A stretch of 64,000 bases of DNA from Brachypodius melanocephalos. Taxonomy: Eukaryota > Chordata > Aves > Passeriformes > Pycnonotidae. The stretch is taken from the NCBI GenBank assembly GCA_013398615.1, contig VZSR01000514.1, forward strand, positions 4,369,996-4,433,995, read 5' to 3'. Position numbers and translations under genes: made by a program. Shown here one piece after another: positions 49,101-62,780 of the stretch (its first letter is position 1; every line of letters begins with the position of its first letter). The notes under the pieces were generated by a model. The model saw only the letters and a list, made by a program, of their open reading frames with translations. It did not search any database and had not been told where the DNA came from.

Positions 49101-52100
49101 ACAATCTAGTTAGGACACTTCAGCACAGATCAAATTAAATTCCCTACTTCCCCCTCCCATGACCCTTGCTGTGACATTTACAGCATTGAAGTAAATCATT
49201 ATTTTGGGCTGCTTCTGCATTTCTCTGGAACCCAGCAAGGGGAAGGAGTCTCTTCATGCTGGCAGCGGGGGAGTTAACTTTCCAGTAAAGCCACAGAGAG
49301 TCAAATAAGTCCAAATCTTTATTAGTCACCTCAGGACCAGATCAGCCAGTGGCCATTTCAGGAATCCACAAGGGATTTTTTTCGACTCTCTCCCCCCTCC
49401 TATGGTGAAGTCACAACCTGCTTGAGGCCCACTGATGCTGTGCACAGTCTGGGCTCAGCACTGGCTCCTCAGAGCCTGACATGTAAACAAGAGCTACAAG
49501 ATTTCACTAATTCCTTACAAAAACTAGATTAGCCCATCACTCTTCATAGCTACTAAGTGTTTGAAAAGATTGGGAAAAAACAAATCAAGCCTTTATTTAC
49601 TAGCAATTTACTTCACAGGAGGAGCACTTAACAGGCATGCAGAGAGACTGTGACACTTGTGCTGGCTGAGATTCCCTGTTGCTGAATTTTTCTGTCTTCT
49701 TTTTGACACGGCCTCACCCTGGGGAACCTCTGAAGGGCCAGATTCTGCAAAAGGTGGAGAATCCTGTTAAATCAGCACTTGTGTAAAAGCCTGGCCCTGG
49801 GCATCATGCAGGCTTGGGAGTACATGGCAGTGAGAAAGCTGTTTTCCCTCTCCTCCTTGGGGACTGCACTGCAGGGCACGCAGTTGGTCTGCACTGCACT
49901 CCAGCAGTGGACTGATGAGTGTCTGGGGCTGTGCTGTTTCGAGTTGCTTTGGGTTAAACTGAGCCCTATAGAAACAAAAGCCATTTCCTCCCATCAAACT
50001 GTGATCTCACACCTGACACTTGACCTCTGTCGTGGCGAGCTCGCCAAACCTCCAGCAGCCAGGCTGTCACCTTGGCTGGTCCACCCACTTCTGTCCTTCA
50101 CTCACAAGTGGACAGCTGATAGTGGAGTTAACGATGTGCTCCTAATTTTTTCATATTAATAAATTCCTGCTTCCTCCCACACCAGCTTTTCCTTTGTCGT
50201 CATCACATTCCCCACACACTGTCCAGCCTAGCCCCAGCCCTCTGTTTATCAATATTCTGCTATTATTAGCTGTCCCAGAAATGCATTTTATATATAGCAC
50301 TGGTGCCATGAGAGCTGCAGGGTGTGTTTTTTCTGTATTATTGATGTCCTTCTCTCTGCTGTGAAAATATCACCTTCCTCTTCTCTGGCACTTTCAGTCT
50401 GTAGTGTTGGTAAGGCAGAACCATCTTTCATCCTGCTTTTGACCAGTCCCATTTCCCTGTTTCTCCATTAGGAGAGATGGTGATGGCCTAAGAAAGAGTG
50501 TGATTAAAGCAGAAATGGGTTCTCACACCTGGTTTGTGATGTCTGGGGCCGATGGACTCAAAACAGGCTGAGCTGGCCATAGAATGTGCTAGCCCCAAAG
50601 CTGACAGCTAGAAATAATTGTGTTTGTTCTTGCAGGACATCTTATGCTGACTGCCCTAAAGGTGGGCTAATCCCCCACCCAGGGCTCAGGAATGTGGAGG
50701 AGAACTGAGAAATCTTTATTACTCTGTTGCTGCAGTAGGTATTTTCAGTAGCAGTTGTATTTCTTTTCTCATAAAAGGCACACATAATAACATAAGCAGC
50801 TTCCTTACTAGTGGTATTGAGGACAGCTGAGATCAGAATAATTATTTTTAAGTAGAACATATGGTTACTTTTATGTCTGAGCATGGTTCCATTGCCACTT
50901 GTGTTTCATCCACTCTCCTGAATTTTGCTCTTGACTTCTCAAACGCTTTGCTCTAGCAGTGCTGGGGCTGTTGTTTAGGCAGGTTAATTGTTAAATTCTG
51001 CACTTCTACAGTTATCTAGCTGGAAAATTTTCTCTCATGCATGAGCTTGGCCGCTGGAAGTAGGGGCTGGAGGCTGAGATTTCACTGCCTTCACAGGTAT
51101 TATCAACCTGGTTGTTTTGATTTTCTTTTCTCATGCTTTTCGAACCCTGTTCTATTCTAAACTACACCTATGGGAAAATATTTACACTTGGGGTTTTCCT
51201 CAGTTAGGGGTGTTTTTCAGAGCTGGTCATATCTCTAGTAATACCTCTTCTTCAACTGAAAAGGATAAAATCGCTTTTCAAATGAAAAGTCCAAAGGATG
51301 CAGTTCCAGAAAAAGGCTTGAAATGCTTCACACACTTTAAAAAATGTTTCTCAGCAAGATATAAATCTTTCTTCCTTGTTGCTGTTAGACTCCTGCCACA
51401 GCCATATGGCTCACAGACACTTGGATCCAGTGTTAATCTGTTCTCCCCCATGCCAGCATTAGTCCTGGTGCAGCCCTGTGCCTGTGGGGACACAGGGTAC
51501 CACTGCAGGGAAGGCTGAAGGAGGGAGCCAGGGAGAGGGCAGGCACTACCTGTCTTGCTTAGATACCTGCAGTTTCAAGTGGCTGTTCCCTCAATACAGC
51601 CTAGTGTGGCTCTTGTCATAGTGCAAAGCATTTTAGCAGCTACCCATCACCAAATAGAAAATCTTCCCCACCCCACCCCGGCAAAGGTCTTTGTCACCTT
51701 CTCCCACCATTTACAACGGCTCCTTGAATGGTGCTCCTTGAATGCTTTGAGTGAGCTGATTGAATTGTTATAGAAAATATCAGCTCCTCCCTTTTTATAA
51801 CTTTTATTTAATTTCACATTTTTCTGAGCTTGCAGGGCTAGCAAGCTGGATAAGGTAGAGCATATGGCTAGGGACTGAGAGAGGAGCAGGATCTGTTCTG
51901 TTTGGGGTCACCCCATGCTGTGGAGCCCCACATGACACTTGTCCCTGTGCCTTAGGTGTCAGGTGCTGCTACTGCAAGGCTGTGGATCCTTGCATGAATG
52001 AAGCAACAACTGCAGTACATGTCCCACAGGGGTTTGGTTTTGCTTTGCAGATCCTCTCTGACAGCAAGGAGTGAGTGTAGTGTGTGTTGGTGTCTGCTCC

Positions 52101-53750
52101 TCCGAGTCTGGGCCCCAGAGAGCTCATGGACTTACATTGGCCAGTGCTCTGCTCCTTGGAGACCTCAAGGATGGATGCTGGCCAGGAACCTCTAAACACT
52201 GCCTTTGGTCATGGTGAATAAGCACTGGCTGTGACATTGGCATCTCTCCTGTAGACCTCTAAGACTCACAAGTGACACCAAATTAATGCCACTGTTCTCA
52301 GGTGCTTGTGTTGCACTCATCTCACCTTCCCTCTGACATCTATTCCTGCAGCTCTCTGGGCACATGTGGCTTCTGCAGTCCTCTGGTCTTCTTCTTTTTT
52401 CCCAGTGTAGTCTCATGATGGGCAGGTAAGCACATTGTGCAGCTCTGTGAGACTCTGCTCGGTGCAGGATTCTTCAAATCATGCATGACAAGAATGGAAA
52501 GCTGTCACTTGATAGCTGCCTGGAGGAACAGGTCTTACTGAGTCAGCTGATTGTGCAGCTGGAAGAGGTTAAAAATTAGCCCTGCAATAATATATATGAG
52601 TAATTTGACTTTCTGCTGGTTTTGTAAGTAGTGTCAGTGTCATTCCAAGTGACCTGAAGTGGGAAAGGGCAAGGGGAGAGGGAGGAATGGGGTGGGGATG
52701 GGCAGGAACTGGAAATATTTGTGGCTTATTATATCAAACAAAGAAAGCCTTTGATTTTTGTAAAGGGAGAGATGCTTTGGTCATGCTCCTCTGCATGTCT
52801 CTCTTGAGGGGATTTTATGTATGTTTTCCTCCATTACACCAAAGATGTACTTATCCACTTCATTTACAGTGCCAAGAATGTTGAGTCTTCTCTTTACCAT
52901 TCATGCACTGAACATCCTCAAAGGACACAGACATGAAGAGGGGACTCTTTTGAACATCCCTTCCATGCAGGGACCAGGCAACTTCTCCTTATTTCAAAAA
53001 TGCTTAACATAGTGAGGCATCTTTAGCAAAACCATCAGAGATGTAGCACAAAAATCAGTTCCCCACCGTGCTTCGATTTTACTGCACAGTTAACCTGGCC
53101 CCATCTCAAGCAGAGACTTGCCCATATTTCTGTCACCTTAACGATGCTGTGCTAATCTCTATGTGTTTGGCCACAGAGCCAGATTTCTCCAGTGCTCAGA
53201 GGCTGGGTGCTTATTTTGCAGCCACTTGGCTAGCACAGAGGAGCTACAGGAGGTGCACTGGAGAATCACCAGAATTTAAATTATTTTTATTTCATTTTCC
53301 TGTCTGTAGTCACAGGGTAAAAGAGGTAAGGTCCAGTCCCAGGTTCTGCACTCTACAGCCAAACACATAATCTGGTCTGGACAAGGAGCACACTCCAGCC
53401 TGTCAGAAGTTTCTCTTCTGTGTATGGCAAGAGACACTGATTTTAATTTGAGTCTGAACATGAGTTAACTGTGCAGTGGAGAAATATTCCCTGAGCAGCT
53501 TCTCAGGATGTCATCATAAGCCTACAAGTGTGGGGAACAGAGTGGTAAGACTTGAATTTCTGGTGTTAAAATTGGAGACAAATGATATTGTAGGTTTGGT
53601 TTTGTTTGGTTTGTTGGGGTTTTTTAATTCATCAAAAAGAAGTCACCTTGAAAGTCACCTTTTAAGAATTCCTTGGCTCTTCCTGACCAGATGGTACATG
53701 AGAAATATACTGTTTTCTGTGAAACCAGCTCTGTAGAAAAGGGAGAGAGG
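46101..53750. other. Unique non-coding sequence, no gene seen
   Basis: An acceptor-like pyrimidine tract ending in ACAG (46139) opens a frame at 46102-46428 (+, 108 codons) that I do not recognise. The 48353-48868 frame (minus, 171 codons) is Ser/Lys-rich at its end and also unrecognised. The 12-mer GCTCCTTGAATG occurs twice 14 bases apart (51719 and 51733). These frames are best read as chance. Confidence 0.45.
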
Positions 53751-53824
53751 AAGAGAAGAGAAGAGAAGAGAAGAGAAGAGAAGAGAAGAGAAGAGAAGAG
53801 AAGAGAAGAGAAGAGAAGAGAAGA
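53751..53824. repeat. Perfect (AAGAG)14 pentanucleotide microsatellite
   Basis: Fourteen uninterrupted AAGAG units (53751-53820) plus a partial unit follow a purine-rich leader GAAAAGGGAGAGAGG. Like the GGGAA array it is all-purine on the plus strand and triplex-prone, but it lacks GGG runs. Confidence 0.97.
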
Positions 53825-56800
53825 ATAAATACAAGTTCCTATGCTGAAAGACCTGATTATGCTGAACCATGAACAAAATCTATTAGAGGACTATTAATTG
53901 CTTGCACCATTTATGCAGTCACACATTACACCTGCTGTTTCCTGTAGGAGTCAAACACCAGTAGCGTTTTCCATCCCAAACTGGATGTGATGCTAAAATA
54001 CCAGAAATTTGCAAGGAACAGGCCTGAGCTGTGTTAAACCAATGACTTAACATGACTTAAAAAGAAAAAGCCACGCAGGAAAACCAGATTATGAGATTTG
54101 CCACCGTTCAATTAAGAAGTCATCCTTTCCTGTTGTTCCATGAGCACTTGGCTTTCCAAGTTCACCAGTCTTTCCTGGGACGAGTGACTCATGAACCTGA
54201 TAGGAAAATGCACCTGTTTTTAGCCAGAGGTTAAAGCAGCTCTCCAGTTACCAGAGTAAACAAAGAATTTATTTCTGTCCTTAGCACTTACCCTGCAAAG
54301 TCCAGGAACACAGGAAGGCTGGCAGAAGCAATTAGGTTTGAGCCAAGTTTGCTGAAGTCAGTAGAAGGTTTGTGACGTCCATGGTAAGATGCTCATAAAT
54401 GCCAGTGGGATTTGGCCCGTGTCTTTTGCTAGAGGGGGAATGGAAAAAAAAAGTTGGTGCAGTGATTGTGCTGGAAGCCAAGGACTCCAAGGGGCTGGAG
54501 GGTGTCTGCCACAGTGTGGGATACATAGTCCCTTCTCTGGCCTAGAGTTGTCCATCTGTACTCTTGGCAAAAGAGCAGCTGTCAGTCACAGAGGTGTGAT
54601 GGGTATAGACACATTTGAGACAGACTGATCAGACACTGCAGTAATGGCAACCATGCAAGTGGCTAAAATATTTGGAAATTGGAGTGTTGAATGTATTGGC
54701 ATCATGGCAGTTGAAAGGTTTGATGAGCCAGGAGTCACTTATTAATCCCAGCATGAGAAATGGGATGTGTTTGATCTCCACTATGGAGATTGTTGACAAA
54801 TACAAACACAACAAGCTTGTTTCAGGTCAGCACTCAACACAGTATAAAAACAAGATGGATTTTAGCCTCTATTTAACTGGATTTAATTACATGCATGAGC
54901 TTCAAAGTGCCTAAGGCCTAATGGATGGTGACCTAAAGTCTGATTGAAAAAGCAACAACACCCTAAACCTTAAGCTTGTTTGTTAGACCATATGGCATGA
55001 CTGGACCATGAGATGTTTCAGGGAGACATGCTAGGAATAAAGCACCCAGTGCATCCAAGGCATTTACCAAGATTTCCACCTTTACTCAGAAGAATCTGAA
55101 CACTGATCTTGCCTGCCCTCTGTACCAGCATGGCTCAGGAGCTTGGCTAAGATGGAAAGGTGACAGTGTTTCCAACCACACCTCTCTGAAAAGTCTGCAG
55201 TGCCCTGAGACAGAGCGTGTTGACACTTGGAAAAGAAATTGACCACCTGACTTTTTGGTTTGGGAGATCCATGTGGCTAGGAAATTCCAAATAACCACAT
55301 TTCAGGAAAAGAGGCAATCACCAAGGCTCATTATCTTAATTTATTTTTTATTTAGTGTTAGCATGTTAGATATTGTGACAGTCATCTATTTGTATTTCTG
55401 TGACTGATTTCAGAGAATCCTATTCTTGGGTCTGAATGAAGTACAAAATCTCTCTTTTTCCTTTGGCTAGCACAACACAGCTTTGTGTCATCTCTGTAAA
55501 GGATACCAGCTCTTAGCAACCTCTAGAAATCATCTCAGTGGGCCAACTGATGTCCACCTGCTTTGTCCCTGAACCACACAGCTCAGGAATGTCACATACA
55601 CATCCTCCTTGCCAGCTGAGTGTAACCCCACAGGTGAGGAATCCTGATGGGTTGTGCTGGCTCTGTGCTCAGCAGGGTGAGATTTGCCTGTTGTGCACAG
55701 CAGTGCACCCATCTATGGCTGGGGCACAGTCCTTGGGTGCCTCCAACGCCTGACCATTTTCTGACAAAGAGACCCAGTCTAAGGTCCATTGATGATGTGC
55801 TGGGCTGAGATCCCAGATGATAATTTTGCTCTCCACACCGCTAGATCTTGGAAGAGTCTCATCAGACTTCTCTCTGGGGAAGCTGGTAGTTCATAACTCT
55901 GAGGTGGGGAGTGTCTGGAGTCCCAGGCTGTGTGCAGTATGACCCTTACCCTCAGTGACTTGCTTGGGTCTGCCTTCAGTGCCTGAGCCATGGGATCAGG
56001 GAAGGACCAGCACTAACACAAGGAATGGAGCAGGAGATCCTGACCAAGTCACAGTGGCCTCAGCCTTGTCCTGTTGAAGGTGTCATGAAACTGCCCTGTA
56101 AGACTGATCTTCCTCAGAGAGTAATTTAGCATTCCAGAGGGAACAGCTAAATGATAAATTTAATTTGATTTTCTATGTCCTCTCTCTCATGTGCTCCTAT
56201 TCATCCATGGACCCCATTAACTCTCTGCAAGCTTCTTGCTTCTGCTGTGGTTGAAAATGTCCCATCATTCCTTTTTATGCCTTTAGTGAGGTACTTTTCA
56301 TTTTCTTGTATTTTATTGTTCTTTCACATCCACTTTGTCAGACTGTGTTCTTTTGCATCTTCCTTAATTCCCTATCTTTTAAAGAAATTGTTTTTATATC
56401 TCAGAAGTGTTACATGATTTAATGAGGTTGGCTTACTTTTTCTTTCTGCTTTGAATATATTTTATTTCATGAGAAGTCTGCTGTATAGTGTCTCTAAACA
56501 ATCTGATGTCATGTAAAAGTGCTTTACTGGTTTTAGCTACTGATCTCAATGGATTTCATTACTTCTATGTGATTTCTCTTTTTAAAGCCAAATGTTTAGC
56601 TTGATATTCAATCTTCTGAGAACTTGAGTCACTTTTATCTTTCTCTCTCTGGCATGAACTGTTGTGACATTTATACTGTTTAAACCTGGTATAATAGTAT
56701 TTTACTAATTAGTTTTTTCTAGAAAGTTTCCCAGTTACATAGATTCCCCATATCCTTATTTGAATTCCAGCATTCTAGTTCATCATCCCCTATTTTCAGA

Positions 56801-57413
56801 TCACTGCCATTTGTACCAAAATGGTTTTAAGAGTGGTTGTGCAAAAATGTGTATACAGAATAGTTACTATTTTTGTGTGTTTTTTGTGTGTGTGCACGTG
56901 CACATTACTTAACTAGGGCTTCTTTTACAGAGACCTGTTTTTTGTGTTTCCACTGATCTGCACTACCTTCTGTCCTGGTCTTTTTCTTAACAGAGAGGTT
57001 TGAGAGCTTCAACCAAACTGCATTCTTGCACCTCCCTCTTACCCTGTCTTTAATTTAAAACTCTTTTTAAACTCTGACTCCATTAAGTCTCAGATCCTTT
57101 CTGTCTTATGTACATAGATCTCATTTTTTTCCTACATATGCTTCACTTTTCTCTATAACTTTCCCCTTTTCTAATAAACTCAGCAATGTCTATAACAGTA
57201 GTCTTGCAAACTTCAAACATTTATTTTGCATACATAGAACAATTTAATATCACTTATCATTCATCTCCAGGTTTTAAAGTGCTCTCCCATGCTGCTCACT
57301 TGTGCTCTTCCCCTTGCCACAGTTAATAGCACAATCAGTCATGCTGGAAAGCTACACCCAACGAATATTAGGAAATGCTCCCTCCTGCCTTGTAAATCCC
57401 TGGTGCCACCAGC
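53825..57413. other. Unique non-coding sequence, no gene seen
   Basis: From 56170 to 57290 the plus strand is T- and pyrimidine-rich with no open frame of note. Alternating TG occurs near 56873-56895. No mobile element is recognised. Confidence 0.5.
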
Positions 57414-57463
57414 AAGAGTGGAGGAGGAGGCAGAGGAGGAAGAGGAAGAGGTGGAGGGGGCGG
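57414..57463. repeat. GGA/GAA purine-rich tract
   Basis: An imperfect run of GGA and GAA triplets of about 50 bases lies inside the longest open frame of the window (57302-57847). In that frame it reads as Arg/Lys repeats and in another as Glu repeats. This low complexity explains part of the frame's length. Confidence 0.85.
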
Positions 57464-58234
57464 CATTCCAAGCATGTGGATTCTCAGGCAAAGGAAATGA
57501 AGCTGGGTACGTCACACATGCTGCTTATCATGGTCACATTTGCTCATGGTGAAATCTTTCCCACTGAGCAACGGCTGGGATTCTCACCATTTGCTGTTCC
57601 AGTGGGAATTTTGTGCTCCTTGGAGATTTCACCCTCATGCTGCATTTTCACAGTACCTCTCAGGCAATCGAGCAGCCCCTTCCCTCTGCCCCAGCTGTGC
57701 TGTTTTTCCCGTCCCTCTTTGGTGCAGGCAAGGAACAAGGTATCACACCAGCATCTTTGTGTTGTTAAACTGAAGTTCTTCCACGCTGCCAGGTGGATTC
57801 TGCAGCATAGACAGGCTTTGTGTTTACTGCATTCTCCTGTCCTTTAAATGCTTTCCTGTTGTAATGCACAGGATGATCAAAACTGGGATGGGCTGTCTCA
57901 TGAACAAGACAAGCACAGGATGAGGGACAGAGATGTGATATGCACTCAAGGAGAACAAGTGTGACACCTCTCCTGTTTCCCTCTCTAGGTGCTTCCCAAG
58001 GCTCCCACCATTCTCTCTGATCCATGACCACAACGCTGTGCGTCAGATGTCACCCCAGAGCAGCACAGCTCTTTCCCAGGAGATAAGTGAGGGGGTTTTT
58101 TTGACTACACAAGAGCTCTCCTGAGCTTTCCCATGCTGGGAGGGAAGGTGGGAGGGAGGAGATCCGGCTTCCTCCCTGTCCAAGCGCCAGCCCCGTGGGC
58201 CTGCCATAGCACTGCTGGGAATATCCAGGGGCAT
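57464..58234. other. Non-coding, GC-richer stretch
   Basis: The end of the 181-codon plus frame (57302-57847) lies here. It shows no conserved domain, and similarly open frames exist in the other strand. A few CpGs cluster at 58035-58200. Confidence 0.45.
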
Positions 58235-58500
58235 TATGCAATTTGCAGAGGCGGTTTTTCATGCAGCCTGGCAAGGCAGCTTCTGATAATGGCTCTCCCT
58301 TTGTTTGTAGCACACAATCGAGCTCATGATCTTCTCTCCAGTGCAGGCAGCCCACGGTGTTATGTCCTGTACTGCTGTGATGATGAGAACAGAGTTGTGC
58401 ACAGGACAGGGAGCCCCGCAGCGCTTTCATCAGTGAATCACTGCTCCAAGTGCTCATTAGGCACAAATCATTAATGGTCTAAAAGGACTGGAATAATCTA
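58235..58500. promoter_or_regulatory. Stretch resembling a conserved non-coding element
   Basis: A complex sequence has scattered retained CpGs, ATTATGCAAT (C/EBP- or POU-like), CCCTTTGTTTG (SOX/TCF-like) and AATCATTAATGG (homeodomain-like), and no simple repeats. The combination suggests a regulatory element. No conservation data are available. Confidence 0.2.
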
Positions 58501-61500
58501 GCTAGGCTCCCGGTGAAAGTGCAGATTGTCTCTTTTTCAGGAGGCATGGGAAACCCTTCTTAAATCTGTTTTTAAACTTTGAATTTGGCTTCTGAGTAAT
58601 GCCACAGATTTCATTTTTCAAAGGTCACGGGAGAATTCTCTTCTGCTATCTCCAAAGGGGATGACAAATGTTCCTGTAACAAAGTAATGAATTGTTCAAC
58701 ACAATGCTCCTAGCAATTATCTTGTCATAGAGGTGTTTGCAGCAGGTACCATAAGATAAACCAGTTTGTTTCCTATTGTTTTTCAAAGAGGAAAAAAATG
58801 GAGTAAGACTGTAGCCATTTGATGGTGAGTTTGAGGAATAAATATAATTTAATGTATTTGCTGAATGTTTTAGTGGGTCTTAAAAGATTTTTTAATAGAT
58901 TTAAAAGTCTATTTATAAACTATGCCTTTCAGAGGTTGGAAAATGCATTTGCTTCTGTATTCTATGTACCTATTTAAATTGCATCCAAATTTAAATTTTT
59001 CCATAACATTAATTTAGCACTTTTTCAGAATGCTTCCTCTCATGTAGTCTTTTTTTACAGGACGCTGTATTATTTTCTCCAGTATCATTCTGCCTTCTGC
59101 ATGAGAGCTCTTTCACATTTTGGACTCAAATTCCCTTGTAACACGGTGGGCAAAGTAGTCAGCCATGCAAGAAATTAGAAGCAAAGAGTACAGTACGTTA
59201 CTGAATGCAAATCTGGGTTTGTTTGGCAGGAGGGAAACCAACCCTGCACCACCAGCAGCAGAGTGCTGGCCTGTGGGTGAGAAGTGTCACTGCAAATCCG
59301 GTTAGACAAGTGTGTGCCTGCCTCTCTGACCTCTTCCACTTGGCAGTCTTTTCTCTGCATTTTTGTCTGAGAGGCTAATGTGGGAGTAAACAATGGGAAC
59401 CAAACTGCCCCTCCAGCCTCAAGCTGGGCCCAGTACATCCCAGTGCACATGCACTGGCTGATTGGCTGGGTGGGGGCAAAGCGAGATTTCATAGTTCTGG
59501 CATGTGGGTAAGTAGAGTCCAGTGCAATCAGCCAAGTGTTTTTTCACCAGCATGAAATAAAAATGAGACTGGGGAGACACAGCCACATTTGATGTAAAGG
59601 CTGTCTGTGGCTGTGTAATGAGCAGACATTCATACCTACTTTTGCTGCAGAAGAGGAAGCAGTGTAACAGCCCTCTAGAGAGAGTACCCCAGGAGAACAC
59701 CTATTTTCTTGTGTCTGGCGGCTGAGATGTAGCCCCTGGCTAGAGAGAGAATGTCCATGCTGGATTTCCAGTTTCTGCTTGAAAATCTCAGTGACCTTTA
59801 CTGCTCCAGCAATGCCTGTGCAAATAGAACTCCCCATCCTGAACTTTGGTTCACACTAGTAAAAAGAAAGATACTGTAGTTACAGCATCAAGAAATAGGT
59901 ACAAAGAAGAAAAGTGTCTGTAGCTCTGCCACCAAGTTCTTCTGCATATTCCCAGGTTAATATATGGAGTCTGGCCCCATAGGGCACTTTTTCTGCTGCC
60001 TGTTTCATTGTGTTGTGTCTGGGCTTTGCAATAACTGTCATGTGGGGTAAACCATGACATCTTTGTATTACGTGCATTTGTGTCCAGCCTTGAAACATTA
60101 TTTCATTCCCTGAGGTACATGCTGTTGTCAGGAGAATTAAGTGTCCCAGTCCCCTGGTAATTACTCATTAGGTAAGATTCAATGTGGGCGTGCAGGGCTG
60201 GCAGCAACCAGTGGATCCCGCACGAGAGGTCTGTGAGCCAAGCTTATGTCAGCTTTAGGGTAGGGATGGGTGAGTAACCAGAGTAAAAATAACAAAACTA
60301 GAAGATCAGGAGCAGTTTGCCCAAAACTTAACCCAAAACCTTTTCTTTTCATCTCTTGCCAAACTTGCCATTCAGATCAGAAGGCTGGGAAGACTCGAGG
60401 TCAATTTGCACCCACATCTAGAACAAATCACAAAGCTGCACTGAGGCAAAGCAATGTTTGGGATCACAAACTTGTGTCTGTTTGTTCTACCCGTATTTCT
60501 TGAGGTCTGAAAAATGCTTTAACTTCTTGCGGTTTTTTATACACTTGTTTGCCGTCTGACACCACGATTCCTATTTTTCTGTTTAGAGGACTGCCTCTGC
60601 AGTCTTTGCTGCAATTTTTACTGCTTGAAAAAGAATTGTTTGCAGCCTTAGTTGCATGAGTTTTGCTTGGAGAATGTCTCTTAGTGGATATAGGCACAAG
60701 TTAAGGAACAACAGACAAAACCACAGTGAACATTATACCAAAGAGATCAAATAAGTGGAAAGACATTAATTGGCTGGCAGTTAAGAGTGGGAGATTGATG
60801 AGATCTCAGACAAAATCCTGTTCCTCTGGGTGGATTCCCAGAGAAGAGGCCTATGACTGGACTGGTTGATGTAGGAACTTGACACTGGTGGGATAGACTG
60901 GACTTCGAGGCTTATTTAAAGTTAGTCCAATACAATGCAGGTACTTGGGAGCCGTGGGGAGCAAATCTTTTCTTGCATGTTCCAGCAGTGAGGATGTACC
61001 AAAAGGAAGAGCACTGGTGACATTACAGCTCTTGTGGCTCTGGAAATCCTGCTGTTTGGCTTTTCTGCCATCTTCTGCTCTATCTGTCTGTTATTCACCC
61101 ATAAAATTACATAATATATCACCAGCTAGAACTACATCTGCCTGCCTAATGGATGCCTCATTATCTAGGGAGGGAAACAGAGAGGGCAAAAGCTTTTATG
61201 TGCCAATAGCACTGCTGAGATGTTCATGTGCATTACAGGAGAAGGAAAGGGTGTAACACGTCTGTCCTAATTTATAGCCAGACAGGCTGAAAGAGTCAAG
61301 GTGTAATGAAGGTCAGCATAGCTGGGAATGGAGTGGAGGCAGCGGAAGTCACTCTCTTGACATAAAAGCAATTAATTTTCTGACAAAGTCCCTCTCTCAT
61401 GCAGCAGAACACAGTGAGGCAGTCCTCTCTATATTTAAAAGTACTCCCACAGCTTTGATCTTTTCCATTTTCTGGAAATGTAAGCTTGCAAAGAGGGTCT

Positions 61501-62733
61501 GGCCTCATCTGGGATGATATATTGGGCCATGTGGTGCTGGCCTTGCAGAGCAGCGTGGGCATGCCTGCTGTTGCGTGTCCTGCATCATTCTGGAAAGATC
61601 TCCAATTGCTCTGGTTACGGCAGTAAAGAACACGCTGCTGCACTGCCCAGGTACCCTGCCTGCTCGGAAATGCCATGACATCACTTCTTCTCATAACAGA
61701 GGGTTTTGTCCACTTTCAGTCACACAGATGATATTTAGCTATGAATGAAAATGAAAAAGCAAATGAGAGGGAACAAAGTCTCCTACCAAAACTCCATCTC
61801 CAAGGACCTTAAAATGTGGAAGTATATAACCATGTGGGATTGAAAGCAACCCTTTAGCCCTGCATAGTCTTCAGTATCAGATATATCCCATACCAATCAG
61901 TAGATCATGGCAATCAAATGTAAGTTTTTCTTTTACTGATTGTTAAAATAAACACTTGTTTTGAACTCAGGACAGAGCTGTGTTGGCACCAAGGATCAGG
62001 CCCGGTTTCAGTAGAGCTTGTGGCAGATAGGTACTGATTGAACCAGATGGTGGGGGGGTGTTGTGCTGCCTGTGCTGGCAGGAGACCAGAATGTTGCTTT
62101 GGGTTCCCCCAGACAAAAAAATCCATGAAGTTTTGCAGCTGTAGTTTGATTTCATTTCACTGTCTGACTAACCTTGTTACTTGATATTCTTTTATTTCCT
62201 CTATATGTTTCCCACACAGAAAGTCAAAGATTCAAAGTTGCATTTTGAACAAGTTTTAAGATTAACTTCTTGACCCTGGGTTTTAGTAATAAAATGTGCT
62301 AGGACTGTGGGTAGAGGGAAAAAAAAAAGATTCCTCAGTGGGGGTGAGTGCTGATGACTTTAACAAAGTCATGGTTTGATATGCTATTCTGCTGAATTTG
62401 CCTTGTTTCATTACCTTCTGAATCCCAAGAAGCTGAACCGTGCCTCACCAGCTCATTATGTCCCTTGAGTTTGTTCTCCCCAGCAAATAGGTGATTTCTC
62501 TGCAGTCTCTGGAGGCTCTTTGTTGCTGTTCTGATACATCAAATGTGTTTGTTTTGCACATCGATGCTTGTGTTTTCCGCACTGCTTGTGTTTTCCAATT
62601 CCTTGGAGCACTGAGGATGCTGCTGAATTGCCAGAATCATGGCAGGATGCTGACTTGAGATTACTGTCAATGGCCTCATTGCGTTAACAAAGGATATTTT
62701 AAGAAATACAAAAGATGTGGCATTTACTTTCTT
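58501..62733. other. Unique non-coding sequence, no gene seen
   Basis: Only short frames are present (up to 132 codons at 61296-61694, minus), none recognised. AT-rich around 58800-59000. No repeat family is recognised. Confidence 0.5.
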
Positions 62734-62780
62734 GGAAGAAGGAGGGGGAGAGGGAGAGAGAGAGAGAATGTGTGTGTGTA
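62734..62780. repeat. GA-rich tract followed by (TG)n
   Basis: A purine-only tract of about 35 bases, ending in GAGAGAGAGAGAA, changes directly into alternating TG. It is a compound microsatellite. Confidence 0.9.

Noticed and set aside
57302..57847. Longest open frame, 181 codons (+)
   Set aside because: About one frame of this length is expected by chance in 64 kb. It runs through a GGA-rich low-complexity tract, has no recognised domain, and the overlapping frames are similarly open.
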